A stretch of DNA of 48,444 bases from Bdellovibrionia bacterium. GTDB taxonomy: Bacteria; Bdellovibrionota; Bdellovibrionia; Bdellovibrionales; JAGQZY01. The notes beneath the pieces were generated by a model. It made no database searches, was not told the DNA's origin, and was given only the letters and a program-made list of their open reading frames with translations. Location: positions 1 to 48,444 of the forward strand of contig JAUHWN010000013.1 of the NCBI GenBank assembly GCA_030424665.1, read 5' to 3'. Both the position numbers and the translations under genes were made by a program. Of the stretch, positions 11,349-18,916 are shown piece by piece. The first letter of the stretch is position 1. Each line of letters opens with the position of its first letter.

Positions 11349-12392
11349 ATGTCGAGGTTAAAGTCAGTGAATCTAAAATTGATACATGCAGTTTTCGTTC
11401 TTGGGTTTCTAGGAATTTGGCTAATCCTTGTCTCAAATCTCAATGTCACTGAGCTCTATCAACAGAATTGGCCTATAGCTTTAACAATGCTTTTGGGGTC
11501 ATTTATCGCTGGTTCAACGTGCGCAGGAGGAGGAGCTGTTGCCTTTCCGGTAATGACACTATTCCTCGGCTTTTCGACGATCGTCGCAAGGGATTTTTCT
11601 CTATTCATTCAGTCCGTTGGAATGATTTCTGCTAGCATCTATATTTTTACTCGCCGAATACCTGTTGATATTAAAGTACTTGGCCCTTCAACCTTAATTG
11701 CGAGTACTTCGGCAGTTCTTGGTGTCATGATTTCTCAAGTGTTAGAGCCGAGTTTCGTAAAGATTTTCTATTTGAGCTTAGGATTTAGCTTTAGCTTTAT
11801 CTTTCTTTTTGTCGAATTTAAGCTAAACAATTCGAATGGCTCTGGCAAGGAGTCGAATCTCTCAGAAAGCAAAAAAACCCACTTTGTCGTATGTATTTTA
11901 GGAGGGTTCGTTTCGGGAATCGTAGGATCAGGAATCGATTTTTTTCTTTTTGCATATTTGATTCTCTTGAAAAAACAGAATATTAAAATTTCAACTCCCA
12001 CTTCAGTCATAGTGATGGCGGCAGTCTCTTTAGTAATAAGTATATTGCGAATCAGTGTTCTCACAGAAGGGCTCACACTACAAACCTATCACCTTTGGTT
12101 GACAGCAAGTCCAATCGTTCTTTTCGGCGCTCCTCTCGGCGTCTTTTTCGCAAAGGTGATTCACTCGACAGTACTAACAGCATTAATCGTTGGCGCTTTA
12201 ACAATGCAATATATCTTTGGATTGTTCACCCTACCACTAAACTCTAAAATCATACTATTTTCTCTAGGAACAATTCTTCTCTCAATCTATTGCTTTAAAA
12301 AACTCCACAAACCGTACCAAGCTAAAACTAACAATGTTACGGACCTCGCCCAAGGCTCAAAAGAGAAGGAAAAACGGCTTCTCGCGGGCTAA
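11349..12392 (+). CDS. TauE/SafE (TSUP) family membrane permease
   Basis: A 347-residue multi-pass inner-membrane protein with about eight hydrophobic segments. The first half holds the TSUP signature GSFIAGSTCAGGGAVAFPV; the repeat in the second half begins with GGFVSGIVGSGIDFFLFAY. TSUP proteins export or import sulfur-containing or small organic anions such as sulfite, sulfoacetate or taurine-derived compounds. The substrate cannot be read from sequence. It ends 77 bases before the acyl-carrier-protein gene on the same strand, so it may move a substrate or product of that cluster, or be unrelated. The family call is firm; the link to the cluster is inference. Confidence 0.8.
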   Translation: MSRLKSVNLKLIHAVFVLGFLGIWLILVSNLNVTELYQQNWPIALTMLLGSFIAGSTCAGGGAVAFPVMTLFLGFSTIVARDFSLFIQSVGMISASIYIFTRRIPVDIKVLGPSTLIASTSAVLGVMISQVLEPSFVKIFYLSLGFSFSFIFLFVEFKLNNSNGSGKESNLSESKKTHFVVCILGGFVSGIVGSGIDFFLFAYLILLKKQNIKISTPTSVIVMAAVSLVISILRISVLTEGLTLQTYHLWLTASPIVLFGAPLGVFFAKVIHSTVLTALIVGALTMQYIFGLFTLPLNSKIILFSLGTILLSIYCFKKLHKPYQAKTNNVTDLAQGSKEKEKRLLAG

Positions 12393-12465
12393 TTAACTCC
12401 TATACAAATCTTAATTAATCTCTTTCGTTTTCCGATATTTAAGTAGGTTCAATCCCAGGAGTTAA
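12393..12465. repeat. 9-bp inverted repeat spanning the gap before the ACP gene
   Basis: TTAACTCCT at 12393-12401 is the exact reverse complement of AGGAGTTAA at 12457-12465. The right arm contains the AGGAG ribosome binding site of the ACP start at 12470. A hairpin between the arms would hide that site, though the 55-base loop makes it weak unless other structure helps. It could also be coincidence. Confidence 0.45.
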
Positions 12466-12469
12466 GAAG

Positions 12470-12706
12470 ATGGAAGTGAAAGAGCGCCTTCAAAAAGTCT
12501 TTTCTGATACATTTCGACTCAAAAACGTATCAGACATAGATCGGCTAGAGCCAGATGAAATCCCAGAATGGGATTCACTGGGGCACGAATACCTTATGAC
12601 TAAAGTTGCAGAAGAATTTAAAATTGAAATTAGTACCGAAGCTTCTTCCAACCTTACTAATTTCAGAGAAATCCTAGACTACATCGGGAAACAGCAGGTC
12701 CAATGA
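12470..12706 (+). CDS. Stand-alone acyl/peptidyl carrier protein
   Basis: A 78-residue four-helix carrier protein with a phosphopantetheine attachment Ser in EWDSLGH (residues 35-41), the typical DSL motif at the start of helix II. An AGGAG site sets the start. It ends with an ATGA overlap with the AMP-ligase gene, so the two are co-translated and the ligase probably loads this carrier. It differs clearly from a housekeeping fatty-acid AcpP, lacking the conserved acidic DSLDTVELVM helix. A dedicated carrier in a small-molecule pathway is the natural reading; the cargo is unknown. Confidence 0.88.
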   Translation: MEVKERLQKVFSDTFRLKNVSDIDRLEPDEIPEWDSLGHEYLMTKVAEEFKIEISTEASSNLTNFREILDYIGKQQVQ

Positions 12707-14175
12707 AAAACGTTGTCTCATCTTGGATAGACCGTAATTTAGCCAATAGAGACATCTTTTTAATCGAGGATGGCGAACAATATAGCTATTTCGAAGCCAT
12801 AGATTCAATTAGAAAATTTGCAGGCCTCTTAAGTTCTCGAGGCATTCAACCGGAAGATAGAGTTATACTTTTACTTCGAAATTCTATTTCTTTCGTTTAT
12901 TGTTATCTTGGAGCAATATATTCGGGCGCAACAGTCGTCCCATTATCAATTCAGTCAGATCCTGATAAAGTCAATCAAGTTATTCGGGAAACAAGTGCAC
13001 GCCTCCTCATAGTTGAAGATCGACTTTTAGACAATTTTGATTTCGACAAAAAAAGAACCCTAGGCCTCTCCGATATTCAGTCTGCTCTTTCTTCGCAAAA
13101 ACCCCTCGACACACCAAGCGTTCCTAGAAACGGTTGCGCCTCCATAATGTTCACCTCAGGGTCAACGGGGCAAGCGAAAGGGGTTCTTGTTAGTCACACC
13201 AACATACTAACAAATACTGAAGACATTGTTAAAACTCTAAAAATAAGCAATAAAGATCGTGCTCACCTAGTACTTCCATTGTCTTATTGTTTTGGCGCTT
13301 CTGTTTTGCATAGTATATTTAGCGTCGGAGCATCAATCGTAATCGACAATCGCTTTATGTTTCCTCAAAAGACACTCAAACTCATGGTTCAACATGATTC
13401 TACAATTTTCGCAGGTGTTCCAAGCCACTACCTAAGTATTTTAAATAATACTTCGGCCGCAGAAATGACATTTCCTAAACTTCGCCTTCTTCAGCAGGCG
13501 GGAGGCCCCCTTTCTCCTGATAAAATCGAGGACTTAAAACGAATCTTCAGTAATTCAGCTTTTGCTGTGATGTATGGGCAGACTGAAGCGACAGCTCGAA
13601 TCACAATTCTCCCTCCGGACATGCTAAAGGACAAAATAGGGTCCGTGGGCAAAGCTTTGGATTCGGTAGAAATATTTGCCATTGATGAAGAAGGCAATCC
13701 ATTAGGACCCGATAGTGTAGGTGAAATCTGCGCCAAAGGCCAAAGCATTTGTGACCACTACCTAATTAATGGAAAAATAGAAGAAAGAGAATCTTCGTAC
13801 TTAAAGACTGGAGATCTAGGGCATATAGACAAAGATGGTTTCTTATTTATAACCGGAAGGAAATCTCAGTTCATAAAATTAGCGGGGGTAAGAACTTCTC
13901 TTTTTGATCTCGAGACTCTTTATCAAGGTTTTGACCAGGCGGACGGTTACTATTTAGAAATTATCCCTGATCAATTAAAAGGGGAGGCAATCAAGTTGTA
14001 CCTGCTCTCCAATAAAGATGCATCATGTAATGAAACGCTCGCAAAAGACGCCTGGGAATACTATCAAAGAAATTTGAAAATTGACCAAAGACCAAAGACA
14101 ATTGAGGTCATCAATAAGAAGCCCCTCAATGATCGTGGAAAAGTAGACTTCAAACTTTTAAAGAAAAGTGGCTAA
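12703..14175 (+). CDS. AMP-forming acyl/aminoacyl ligase (ANL family)
   Basis: Adenylates a carboxylic acid and transfers it to a phosphopantetheine thiol. The 490 residues carry the ANL core motifs: P-loop FTSGSTGQAKGV, MYGQTEATAR (A5), the YLKTGDLGHID hinge (A7/A8) and a C-terminal catalytic Lys in LNDRGKVDFKLL (A10). Segment PLSYCFGASVLHSIF and AGVPSHYLSIL lie in the substrate-binding half. Its closest general type is the acyl-CoA/acyl-ACP synthetase group rather than an NRPS module, because no condensation or carrier domain is attached. It overlaps the ACP gene by ATGA and runs into the KAS gene. The substrate cannot be inferred safely: it could be a fatty, aryl or amino acid. Confidence 0.9.
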   Translation: MKNVVSSWIDRNLANRDIFLIEDGEQYSYFEAIDSIRKFAGLLSSRGIQPEDRVILLLRNSISFVYCYLGAIYSGATVVPLSIQSDPDKVNQVIRETSARLLIVEDRLLDNFDFDKKRTLGLSDIQSALSSQKPLDTPSVPRNGCASIMFTSGSTGQAKGVLVSHTNILTNTEDIVKTLKISNKDRAHLVLPLSYCFGASVLHSIFSVGASIVIDNRFMFPQKTLKLMVQHDSTIFAGVPSHYLSILNNTSAAEMTFPKLRLLQQAGGPLSPDKIEDLKRIFSNSAFAVMYGQTEATARITILPPDMLKDKIGSVGKALDSVEIFAIDEEGNPLGPDSVGEICAKGQSICDHYLINGKIEERESSYLKTGDLGHIDKDGFLFITGRKSQFIKLAGVRTSLFDLETLYQGFDQADGYYLEIIPDQLKGEAIKLYLLSNKDASCNETLAKDAWEYYQRNLKIDQRPKTIEVINKKPLNDRGKVDFKLLKKSG

Positions 14176-14176
14176 C

Positions 14177-15241
14177 ATGAAAACAACTGATGAATCATTT
14201 GGAATTATTAGCATCGGTACAGACTTCCCCTCTTGTGAGATGAGCATTGCTGAAATCGCAAAAAAGTATAATTACGATTTAGAATTTCTCAAACATAGTC
14301 TACAGCTCAAGACAAAGAGAGTCGCTACGAAGGACGATGAGCATCCCTCGGATATGGCTACGCGAGCTTGCAAAAATGCTCTTGAAAGCGCAAATATCTC
14401 CACAGACGAGGTAGGTTTGGTAATATACACTGGACTCAGTAGAGATTACCTTCCGGCATGGAGTGCAGCCATGGCCGTGATGAACAATCTCGAAATCGAA
14501 GGCGCACTAGGGTATGACTTGGCACTAGGCTGCGTGGGCTCTGTCATTGGACTACAAAATGCAAAAAAACATTCCTACCCGAGCCATAAACCCTATGCTC
14601 TCGTAGTCTGTGCCGAACGTTGGACCCATACTATTTCTCCTAACAAAGAAAGTCCTACAGCTTCACTCGGCCACGGCGATGGCGCAGGAGCCATTCTTCT
14701 AGGTCCCAATTCACAAAACCCTATCTCAAGCGAAGCTTATTATAAATCTTTTCCAGATTTTAACGACAAGCTGTTAATCCCAGCAGGAGGCACTGTTAAT
14801 CCTCCATCTCAAGAAACAATTGAAATGAATATGCACTATAAAAAAGCTAAAAAATGGGATTTCAAGGGAGTTGTCGAACACTACGTCTCAAGCTACTCCG
14901 AAATAGTATCTGGAGCGCTAAAAAACGATAATCTAAGCTCAGAGGATATGAAATTTCTCCTGATCAATCAGGTCCCTGTGCAAATTAGATCAGCCTTGTT
15001 TAAAGAGCTCAATCTCGACGAATCTAATACCTCGACCACATTTGAGAAATTTGGGCATGTCGGTGGTGCCGACACAATTATAGCTTTAGAGAAAGCGATT
15101 GTAGAAAAGAAGATTCAGAAAGGTCATTTTGTAATAGCCTCAAGTACCTTTTCTACATTTGGAGCGATCACCGTTAACTGTAAAAAAGCTAACTCTATAC
15201 GTACGCTTAAGGATCAATTGGGAGAAAAAAGTGCAGCATGA
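14177..15241 (+). CDS. KAS III-like (FabH-type) acyltransferase with altered active site
   Basis: Thiolase-fold enzyme like 3-oxoacyl-ACP synthase III. The ATG at 14177 is preferred to the GTG at 14168 because AAAAG then has normal spacing; the ligase stop ends at 14175. With this start, the nucleophile is Cys119 in DLALGCVGSV, and the GHGDGAGAILLG glycine loop follows at about 165. The other two catalytic positions are changed. Where FabH has His in P-H-Q-A-N, this protein has Asn264 (I-N-Q-V-P). Where FabH has Asn in H-G-N-T-S, it has His294 (F-G-H-V-G). The pair seems swapped. Such enzymes can condense, or can transfer acyl groups to O or N nucleophiles. Context with ACP and ligase suggests it acts on the acyl-ACP made here. 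Confidence 0.85.
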   Translation: MKTTDESFGIISIGTDFPSCEMSIAEIAKKYNYDLEFLKHSLQLKTKRVATKDDEHPSDMATRACKNALESANISTDEVGLVIYTGLSRDYLPAWSAAMAVMNNLEIEGALGYDLALGCVGSVIGLQNAKKHSYPSHKPYALVVCAERWTHTISPNKESPTASLGHGDGAGAILLGPNSQNPISSEAYYKSFPDFNDKLLIPAGGTVNPPSQETIEMNMHYKKAKKWDFKGVVEHYVSSYSEIVSGALKNDNLSSEDMKFLLINQVPVQIRSALFKELNLDESNTSTTFEKFGHVGGADTIIALEKAIVEKKIQKGHFVIASSTFSTFGAITVNCKKANSIRTLKDQLGEKSAA

Positions 15242-15917
15242 ACAGGATCTTCGAAAAGACTTCTGCTTTGTACTTAAGATGATAGCTCAATGGAAGCTAG
15301 ATGATTTAATTTTTTCTCACGTCGGCCTCCGCCTTGAAAATGATGTAATTCTTGTTAATCCACTCAACCGCCTGTTTTCATCTGTTCAACCAGAGGAACT
15401 CGTTAAGGTAAACAGCCAAGGTGAAGTCTTAGAGTCTAAGGCTGGTCTTGATCCGACGGGTGTAAAATTAGTTGGATCAATACTTTCAGCTAGGTCCGAT
15501 ATTGGCTGTGTCATTCACACCCATTCAAAAAACGCCATAACGATAGGCGCTAAAAGTAACCGTCTCATGGCTTTGTGCCAACAAGCACTGATAATTGGTC
15601 CGACAAATTTTCATCCCTATGGAGACCCGACTATAGGCCTTGATGAATCAGAAAAAGTGATAAATAGCTTAGTTGGAGCCAACAATCTCATTCTTGAACA
15701 CCACGGCTTAATCACAACTGGAAAATCTCTAAAAGACACGCTATTAAGATTGTATTTCTTTGAATACGCAGCGGACTTACACATCAGAAGTCTTAGTACC
15801 GAAGGACCAACCAAGGAACTTAGCCCGGATAGTGCATTTACACCTGTCTTAGACAACCCACACTATATCGACTCCGCATGGGACGCTTTAAAGAATCGTT
15901 TTGATTCCCTACTTTAA
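15231..15917 (+). CDS. Class II aldolase/adducin-family enzyme
   Basis: Zinc-dependent aldolase or epimerase fold (fuculose-phosphate aldolase family). The zinc ligands are visible: HTHS with two His, and a third in ILEHHGLITTG. Length is about 229 residues, usual for the family. I choose GTG 15231 because GGGAG lies six bases upstream. The frame is open 24 codons further up, but that part overlaps the KAS gene and has no ribosome binding site. Members cleave or form C-C bonds at phosphorylated sugars, decarboxylate, or epimerise. Here the enzyme may add or remove a small aldehyde unit on the pathway intermediate. It overlaps the KAS gene by 11 bases, consistent with one operon. Confidence 0.85.
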   Translation: MQHEQDLRKDFCFVLKMIAQWKLDDLIFSHVGLRLENDVILVNPLNRLFSSVQPEELVKVNSQGEVLESKAGLDPTGVKLVGSILSARSDIGCVIHTHSKNAITIGAKSNRLMALCQQALIIGPTNFHPYGDPTIGLDESEKVINSLVGANNLILEHHGLITTGKSLKDTLLRLYFFEYAADLHIRSLSTEGPTKELSPDSAFTPVLDNPHYIDSAWDALKNRFDSLL

Positions 15918-15952
15918 TTTAGAACTCCCCCTTTAAAACCGATATAAAAGGT

Positions 15953-16885
15953 ATGAAAGAGAATCTAATTGGTGACAATTTCGGTATTGTCTTGAATGCA
16001 CCCTATTCCATATCTTCCAAAGAAATTCACAAATACTTGGAACAGTTTGGCTGCATAGTGTTCAAGAACTGGGCAAACAATCGAGAAGATTTCAAAACTC
16101 TATCTGAGCTTCTTTCAGACAGATTTATTACCCACGGTGCGAAAGTTAGAAGAAGTGTTGATCATGAGTCTACACAAACAGTTACAAAGGGACCAGACAA
16201 AATAATTTTACATTTTGAAATGCATTACTCCCCGATCGCTCCAGATTATATGTGGTTTTACTGTGAATCGGCACCAAAGAAGGGGGGAGAAACGACTCTT
16301 GGAAATGGCAAAGAACTTTATATGAGCCTATCGAGTTCAACAAAAAGTGTACTACACGACAAGGGAATCTTATACAAAAACATTTGGGCCAAAGAAACCA
16401 TAGAAAAATATTTTCCAGAGACGAAAAGGTCTTCAATAATCGAAGCACTAGACAGTCTGGGAGCTCAAGCTCAGTTTCTAGACAATGGTGAGCTGCAGTT
16501 TTTTTTCAGAACGAGTCCATTTAACAAGGACAGTCGAGGTGACTGGGTCTTCGGAAACACCATTGCAATTCATCACCAATATAAAAAGAATTTAAAACTC
16601 TTTCAAGAGCAGGATCAAACATTAAGGCATGAGGTCTGTTTTGGGGACGGCACCCAAATTCCGGACTCAATCTTTACCGAGATAGAAGAGCTCTCCGAAA
16701 AGTTTGTTATCCCTTATAAATGGCAACGGGGAGACATCATCCTAGTCGACAATCACACAGTTTTACACGGACGCAATAGCTATGATCCTAAAGAAGAGCG
16801 AGAAATATTAGTTAGAATGGGAATTAAACCATCCAATCCAGCCCATTTTCTATTTGAACCCAAAAAACTGGAGAATGCGTCATGA
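15953..16885 (+). CDS. TauD/SyrP-like Fe(II)/2-oxoglutarate dioxygenase
   Basis: A 310-residue non-heme iron oxygenase. The facial triad is visible: H87-x-E89 in LHFEMHYSP and the distal H272 in NHTVLHGR, followed by a conserved Arg region for 2-oxoglutarate. The segment FYCESAPKKGGETTLGNG is characteristic of the TauD subgroup that includes SyrP, whose members hydroxylate amino acids held on carrier proteins. The H-x-E form, instead of H-x-D, keeps a carboxylate ligand, so the enzyme should hydroxylate rather than halogenate. An AAAAGGT site precedes ATG 15953, and the stop overlaps the next gene by ATGA. Likely reaction (inference): hydroxylation or desaturation of the ACP-bound or free intermediate. 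Confidence 0.88.
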   Translation: MKENLIGDNFGIVLNAPYSISSKEIHKYLEQFGCIVFKNWANNREDFKTLSELLSDRFITHGAKVRRSVDHESTQTVTKGPDKIILHFEMHYSPIAPDYMWFYCESAPKKGGETTLGNGKELYMSLSSSTKSVLHDKGILYKNIWAKETIEKYFPETKRSSIIEALDSLGAQAQFLDNGELQFFFRTSPFNKDSRGDWVFGNTIAIHHQYKKNLKLFQEQDQTLRHEVCFGDGTQIPDSIFTEIEELSEKFVIPYKWQRGDIILVDNHTVLHGRNSYDPKEEREILVRMGIKPSNPAHFLFEPKKLENAS

Positions 16886-17823
16886 GAATACTAATTGCCG
16901 GCGCCGGAGGCCTCGGCTGCTACTTTGGTGGACTTCTCAAGCGTCACTCGTTCGATGTAGATTTCCTAGCACGTGGACGTCACTTAGAAGCGATTAAACG
17001 CGATGGCTTAAAAATAAAAAGTGTCCATGGTGACTTTACAATTTCTGCGGTAGAAGCTTTTTCTGATATTGATCCCGAGAAACCTCCGTATGATATTATT
17101 TTATTATCAAGTAAGACTACAGATTTAGATTCACTTTCTTGTAAACTAAAAAATTCGCTAAAGACAGAAGGAAATATTTTACATATCCAAAATGGCCTCG
17201 ATGCTTATAGTACGATTTCGAAATATTTCAATCCAAACCAAGTAATAACAGGAATCGCCTACATTGTTAGCACGATTGAATCTCCCGGCACGATACTACA
17301 AAAAAGTAGTGTAAGAAAACTTCAATTTGGGAACATGGAGGGATCTGCCCCTTCAAACACATTTAAACGATTTGAAAAGGCCTGTTCTGAAAGCGAAATT
17401 GATATTCAATGGACCAGTGCAATTCAGGACCCTCTCATTGAAAAATTCATATTTATATCAGCCTTCAGTGGCTTAACCTCCTACTATAAATGTACCCTGG
17501 GTGAACTTCTCAGCGATCCAACTAGATATCATCAATTTGAGAGTTGCTTAAAAGAGACGACTGAAGTCACTCTAAAGATGAGATCTCATCCCGTAGCAGT
17601 TGATGACGTTGTTCAATCGAAAATCGAATTTTCGAAAAGCCTCGAGAGCAACCTTACATCCTCGCTCCAGGCTGATTTCGCAAATCAAAAACTTTCTGAA
17701 CTCAACTCTCTGACTGGAAAAGTTGTAAAGCTAGGCGCTGAGCAATCGATACCGACACCAATAAACGACATGATCTACCAAAAGCTTCGAGAGGATGAGA
17801 ATGGCTTCAAAAGAACTGGTTAA
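16882..17823 (+). CDS. Ketopantoate-reductase-family (ApbA/PanE) oxidoreductase
   Basis: NADP-dependent 2-keto-acid reductase family. The N-terminal Rossmann motif is GAGGLGCYFGGLL (residues 7-19). NIL-x-IQNGLDA in the middle fits the PanE substrate loop (usual QNG), and the C-terminal helical domain contains the catalytic-Lys position around P-L-I-E-K-F. Length 313 is normal. Paralogues of PanE are common in secondary metabolism, where they reduce alpha-keto acids, so this need not be the pantothenate enzyme; no panB or panC is nearby. It overlaps the oxygenase gene (ATGA) and the dipeptidase-like gene (22 bases), so it is firmly inside the operon. Confidence 0.85.
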   Translation: MRILIAGAGGLGCYFGGLLKRHSFDVDFLARGRHLEAIKRDGLKIKSVHGDFTISAVEAFSDIDPEKPPYDIILLSSKTTDLDSLSCKLKNSLKTEGNILHIQNGLDAYSTISKYFNPNQVITGIAYIVSTIESPGTILQKSSVRKLQFGNMEGSAPSNTFKRFEKACSESEIDIQWTSAIQDPLIEKFIFISAFSGLTSYYKCTLGELLSDPTRYHQFESCLKETTEVTLKMRSHPVAVDDVVQSKIEFSKSLESNLTSSLQADFANQKLSELNSLTGKVVKLGAEQSIPTPINDMIYQKLREDENGFKRTG

Positions 17824-18916
17824 TCGCAGAAAATTTATACTTGGAATGGCTGGAATACCACTTTTCTTAGCGACACCTGGTTTGTCTTTTTCAAGCGATA
17901 AGCCGGTTATGCCGTCTGGCTTCCAGTTCAAATCTGTCATAGATACATTGACGATCGACGATCACAAATTCGACACGAGAACTCTATTAGAGTCAGGTTT
18001 TTCAAGCCTCGTGGTTGATATACTTTTCAAGGTTAGGGACTATCCATCTGCAGTCAATGCTCTAAAATTGTGGAATAAAACCTTCAAGGAAGATCCACTA
18101 AGAGGCAAGATCTTAAAGTATTCCGACTTCGAAAAATCAAGGAAGGAAGGAAAATTGGGAGTAATTATTGCCTCCCAATACGCTTCTATATTGGGACCGC
18201 CTTCCTTTTCTAAGAACAATGACAACCTCGAGCGTTTAGAAGAACTTCATAGAGACGGATTACGTCTTCTAAATTTAACTCACAATGACAGAACTCTTTT
18301 AGGTGAAGGCTATTGGGAAGATACCGACACCGGATTAAGTCGTCTCGGCGTTGAAGTCGTTAAGAGAATGAACGAACTTGGAATGATTGTAGACATTTCT
18401 CACTGCAGTGACAAAACGACTAATCAAACCATAGAAGTATCAGAAAAACCTTGCATCATAAGTCACTCCGCCTGCCGAAGCCTTCGCAATTTCGAACGAA
18501 ATAAAACTGATGATCAAATAAGGGCACTTACAAAAAAAGGCGGACTTTTTTGCATCTACAATATCTCACATTGGCTAACTGACAAGAATCCGGCAAAAAT
18601 AGAACACCTCATTGATCATATTGATCATGTCATTAAACTGAGTGGTGAGGACCACGTTGGATTTGGAAGTGATGGAAGGGCCGTAGAAGAGCCAAACAAA
18701 CCGAAAAAATTAAGATGGTTTAAAAATATCGTGATCGAAAGAAGATTCCCTAATCATGATAGTACGCCAAAACATTTTCGAATCGAAGAACTAGACTCTC
18801 CTCTTCGAATGCAAAGACTTGCAGAAGCTTTACAAAAGAGAGGTTACAAGGCAAGAGTGATTGACAAAATTCTTGGACGGAATTTTGAAACGCTATTTAA
18901 AGAAGTTATTGGATGA
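17801..18916 (+). CDS. Tat-exported M19 (membrane dipeptidase-like) protein
   Basis: The second ATG (17801) is chosen over 17795 because GAGAGG lies about six bases upstream. The N-terminus has a twin-arginine signal, NRRKFILGMAGIPLFLATPG, so the folded protein should go to the periplasm. The body matches peptidase M19: DGLRLLNLTHNDRTLLGEG, DISHCSDKT (His zinc ligand), SHSACRSL (His ligand) and a late GFGSDG. The N-terminal H-x-D pair of renal dipeptidase is not evident (V-I-D-T-L-T-I-D), and the bridging Glu appears to be Gln in IIASQYAS. The metal centre may therefore be reduced to one zinc or altered. M19 enzymes cut dipeptides and some beta-lactams, and gliotoxin uses one (GliJ) in maturation. 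Its stop overlaps the HTTM start by ATGA. Confidence 0.8.
   Translation: MASKELVNRRKFILGMAGIPLFLATPGLSFSSDKPVMPSGFQFKSVIDTLTIDDHKFDTRTLLESGFSSLVVDILFKVRDYPSAVNALKLWNKTFKEDPLRGKILKYSDFEKSRKEGKLGVIIASQYASILGPPSFSKNNDNLERLEELHRDGLRLLNLTHNDRTLLGEGYWEDTDTGLSRLGVEVVKRMNELGMIVDISHCSDKTTNQTIEVSEKPCIISHSACRSLRNFERNKTDDQIRALTKKGGLFCIYNISHWLTDKNPAKIEHLIDHIDHVIKLSGEDHVGFGSDGRAVEEPNKPKKLRWFKNIVIERRFPNHDSTPKHFRIEELDSPLRMQRLAEALQKRGYKARVIDKILGRNFETLFKEVIG

Noticed and set aside
11349-12392. Taurine or sulfonate catabolic island (TSUP plus TauD-like)
   Set aside because: The oxygenase is of the SyrP-like type and no sulfonate ABC transporter, sulfoacetaldehyde acetyltransferase or related gene is present.
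15159-15230. Upstream extension of the aldolase frame
   Set aside because: It lies entirely within the KAS gene; the GTG at 15231 with GGGAG six bases upstream is a better start.
12470-16885. Isonitrile-type pathway (ACP, ligase and TauD-like oxygenase together)
   Set aside because: The lyase partner of isonitrile clusters (ScoD-like) is absent, and KAS III-like, aldolase and HTTM genes do not belong to it.
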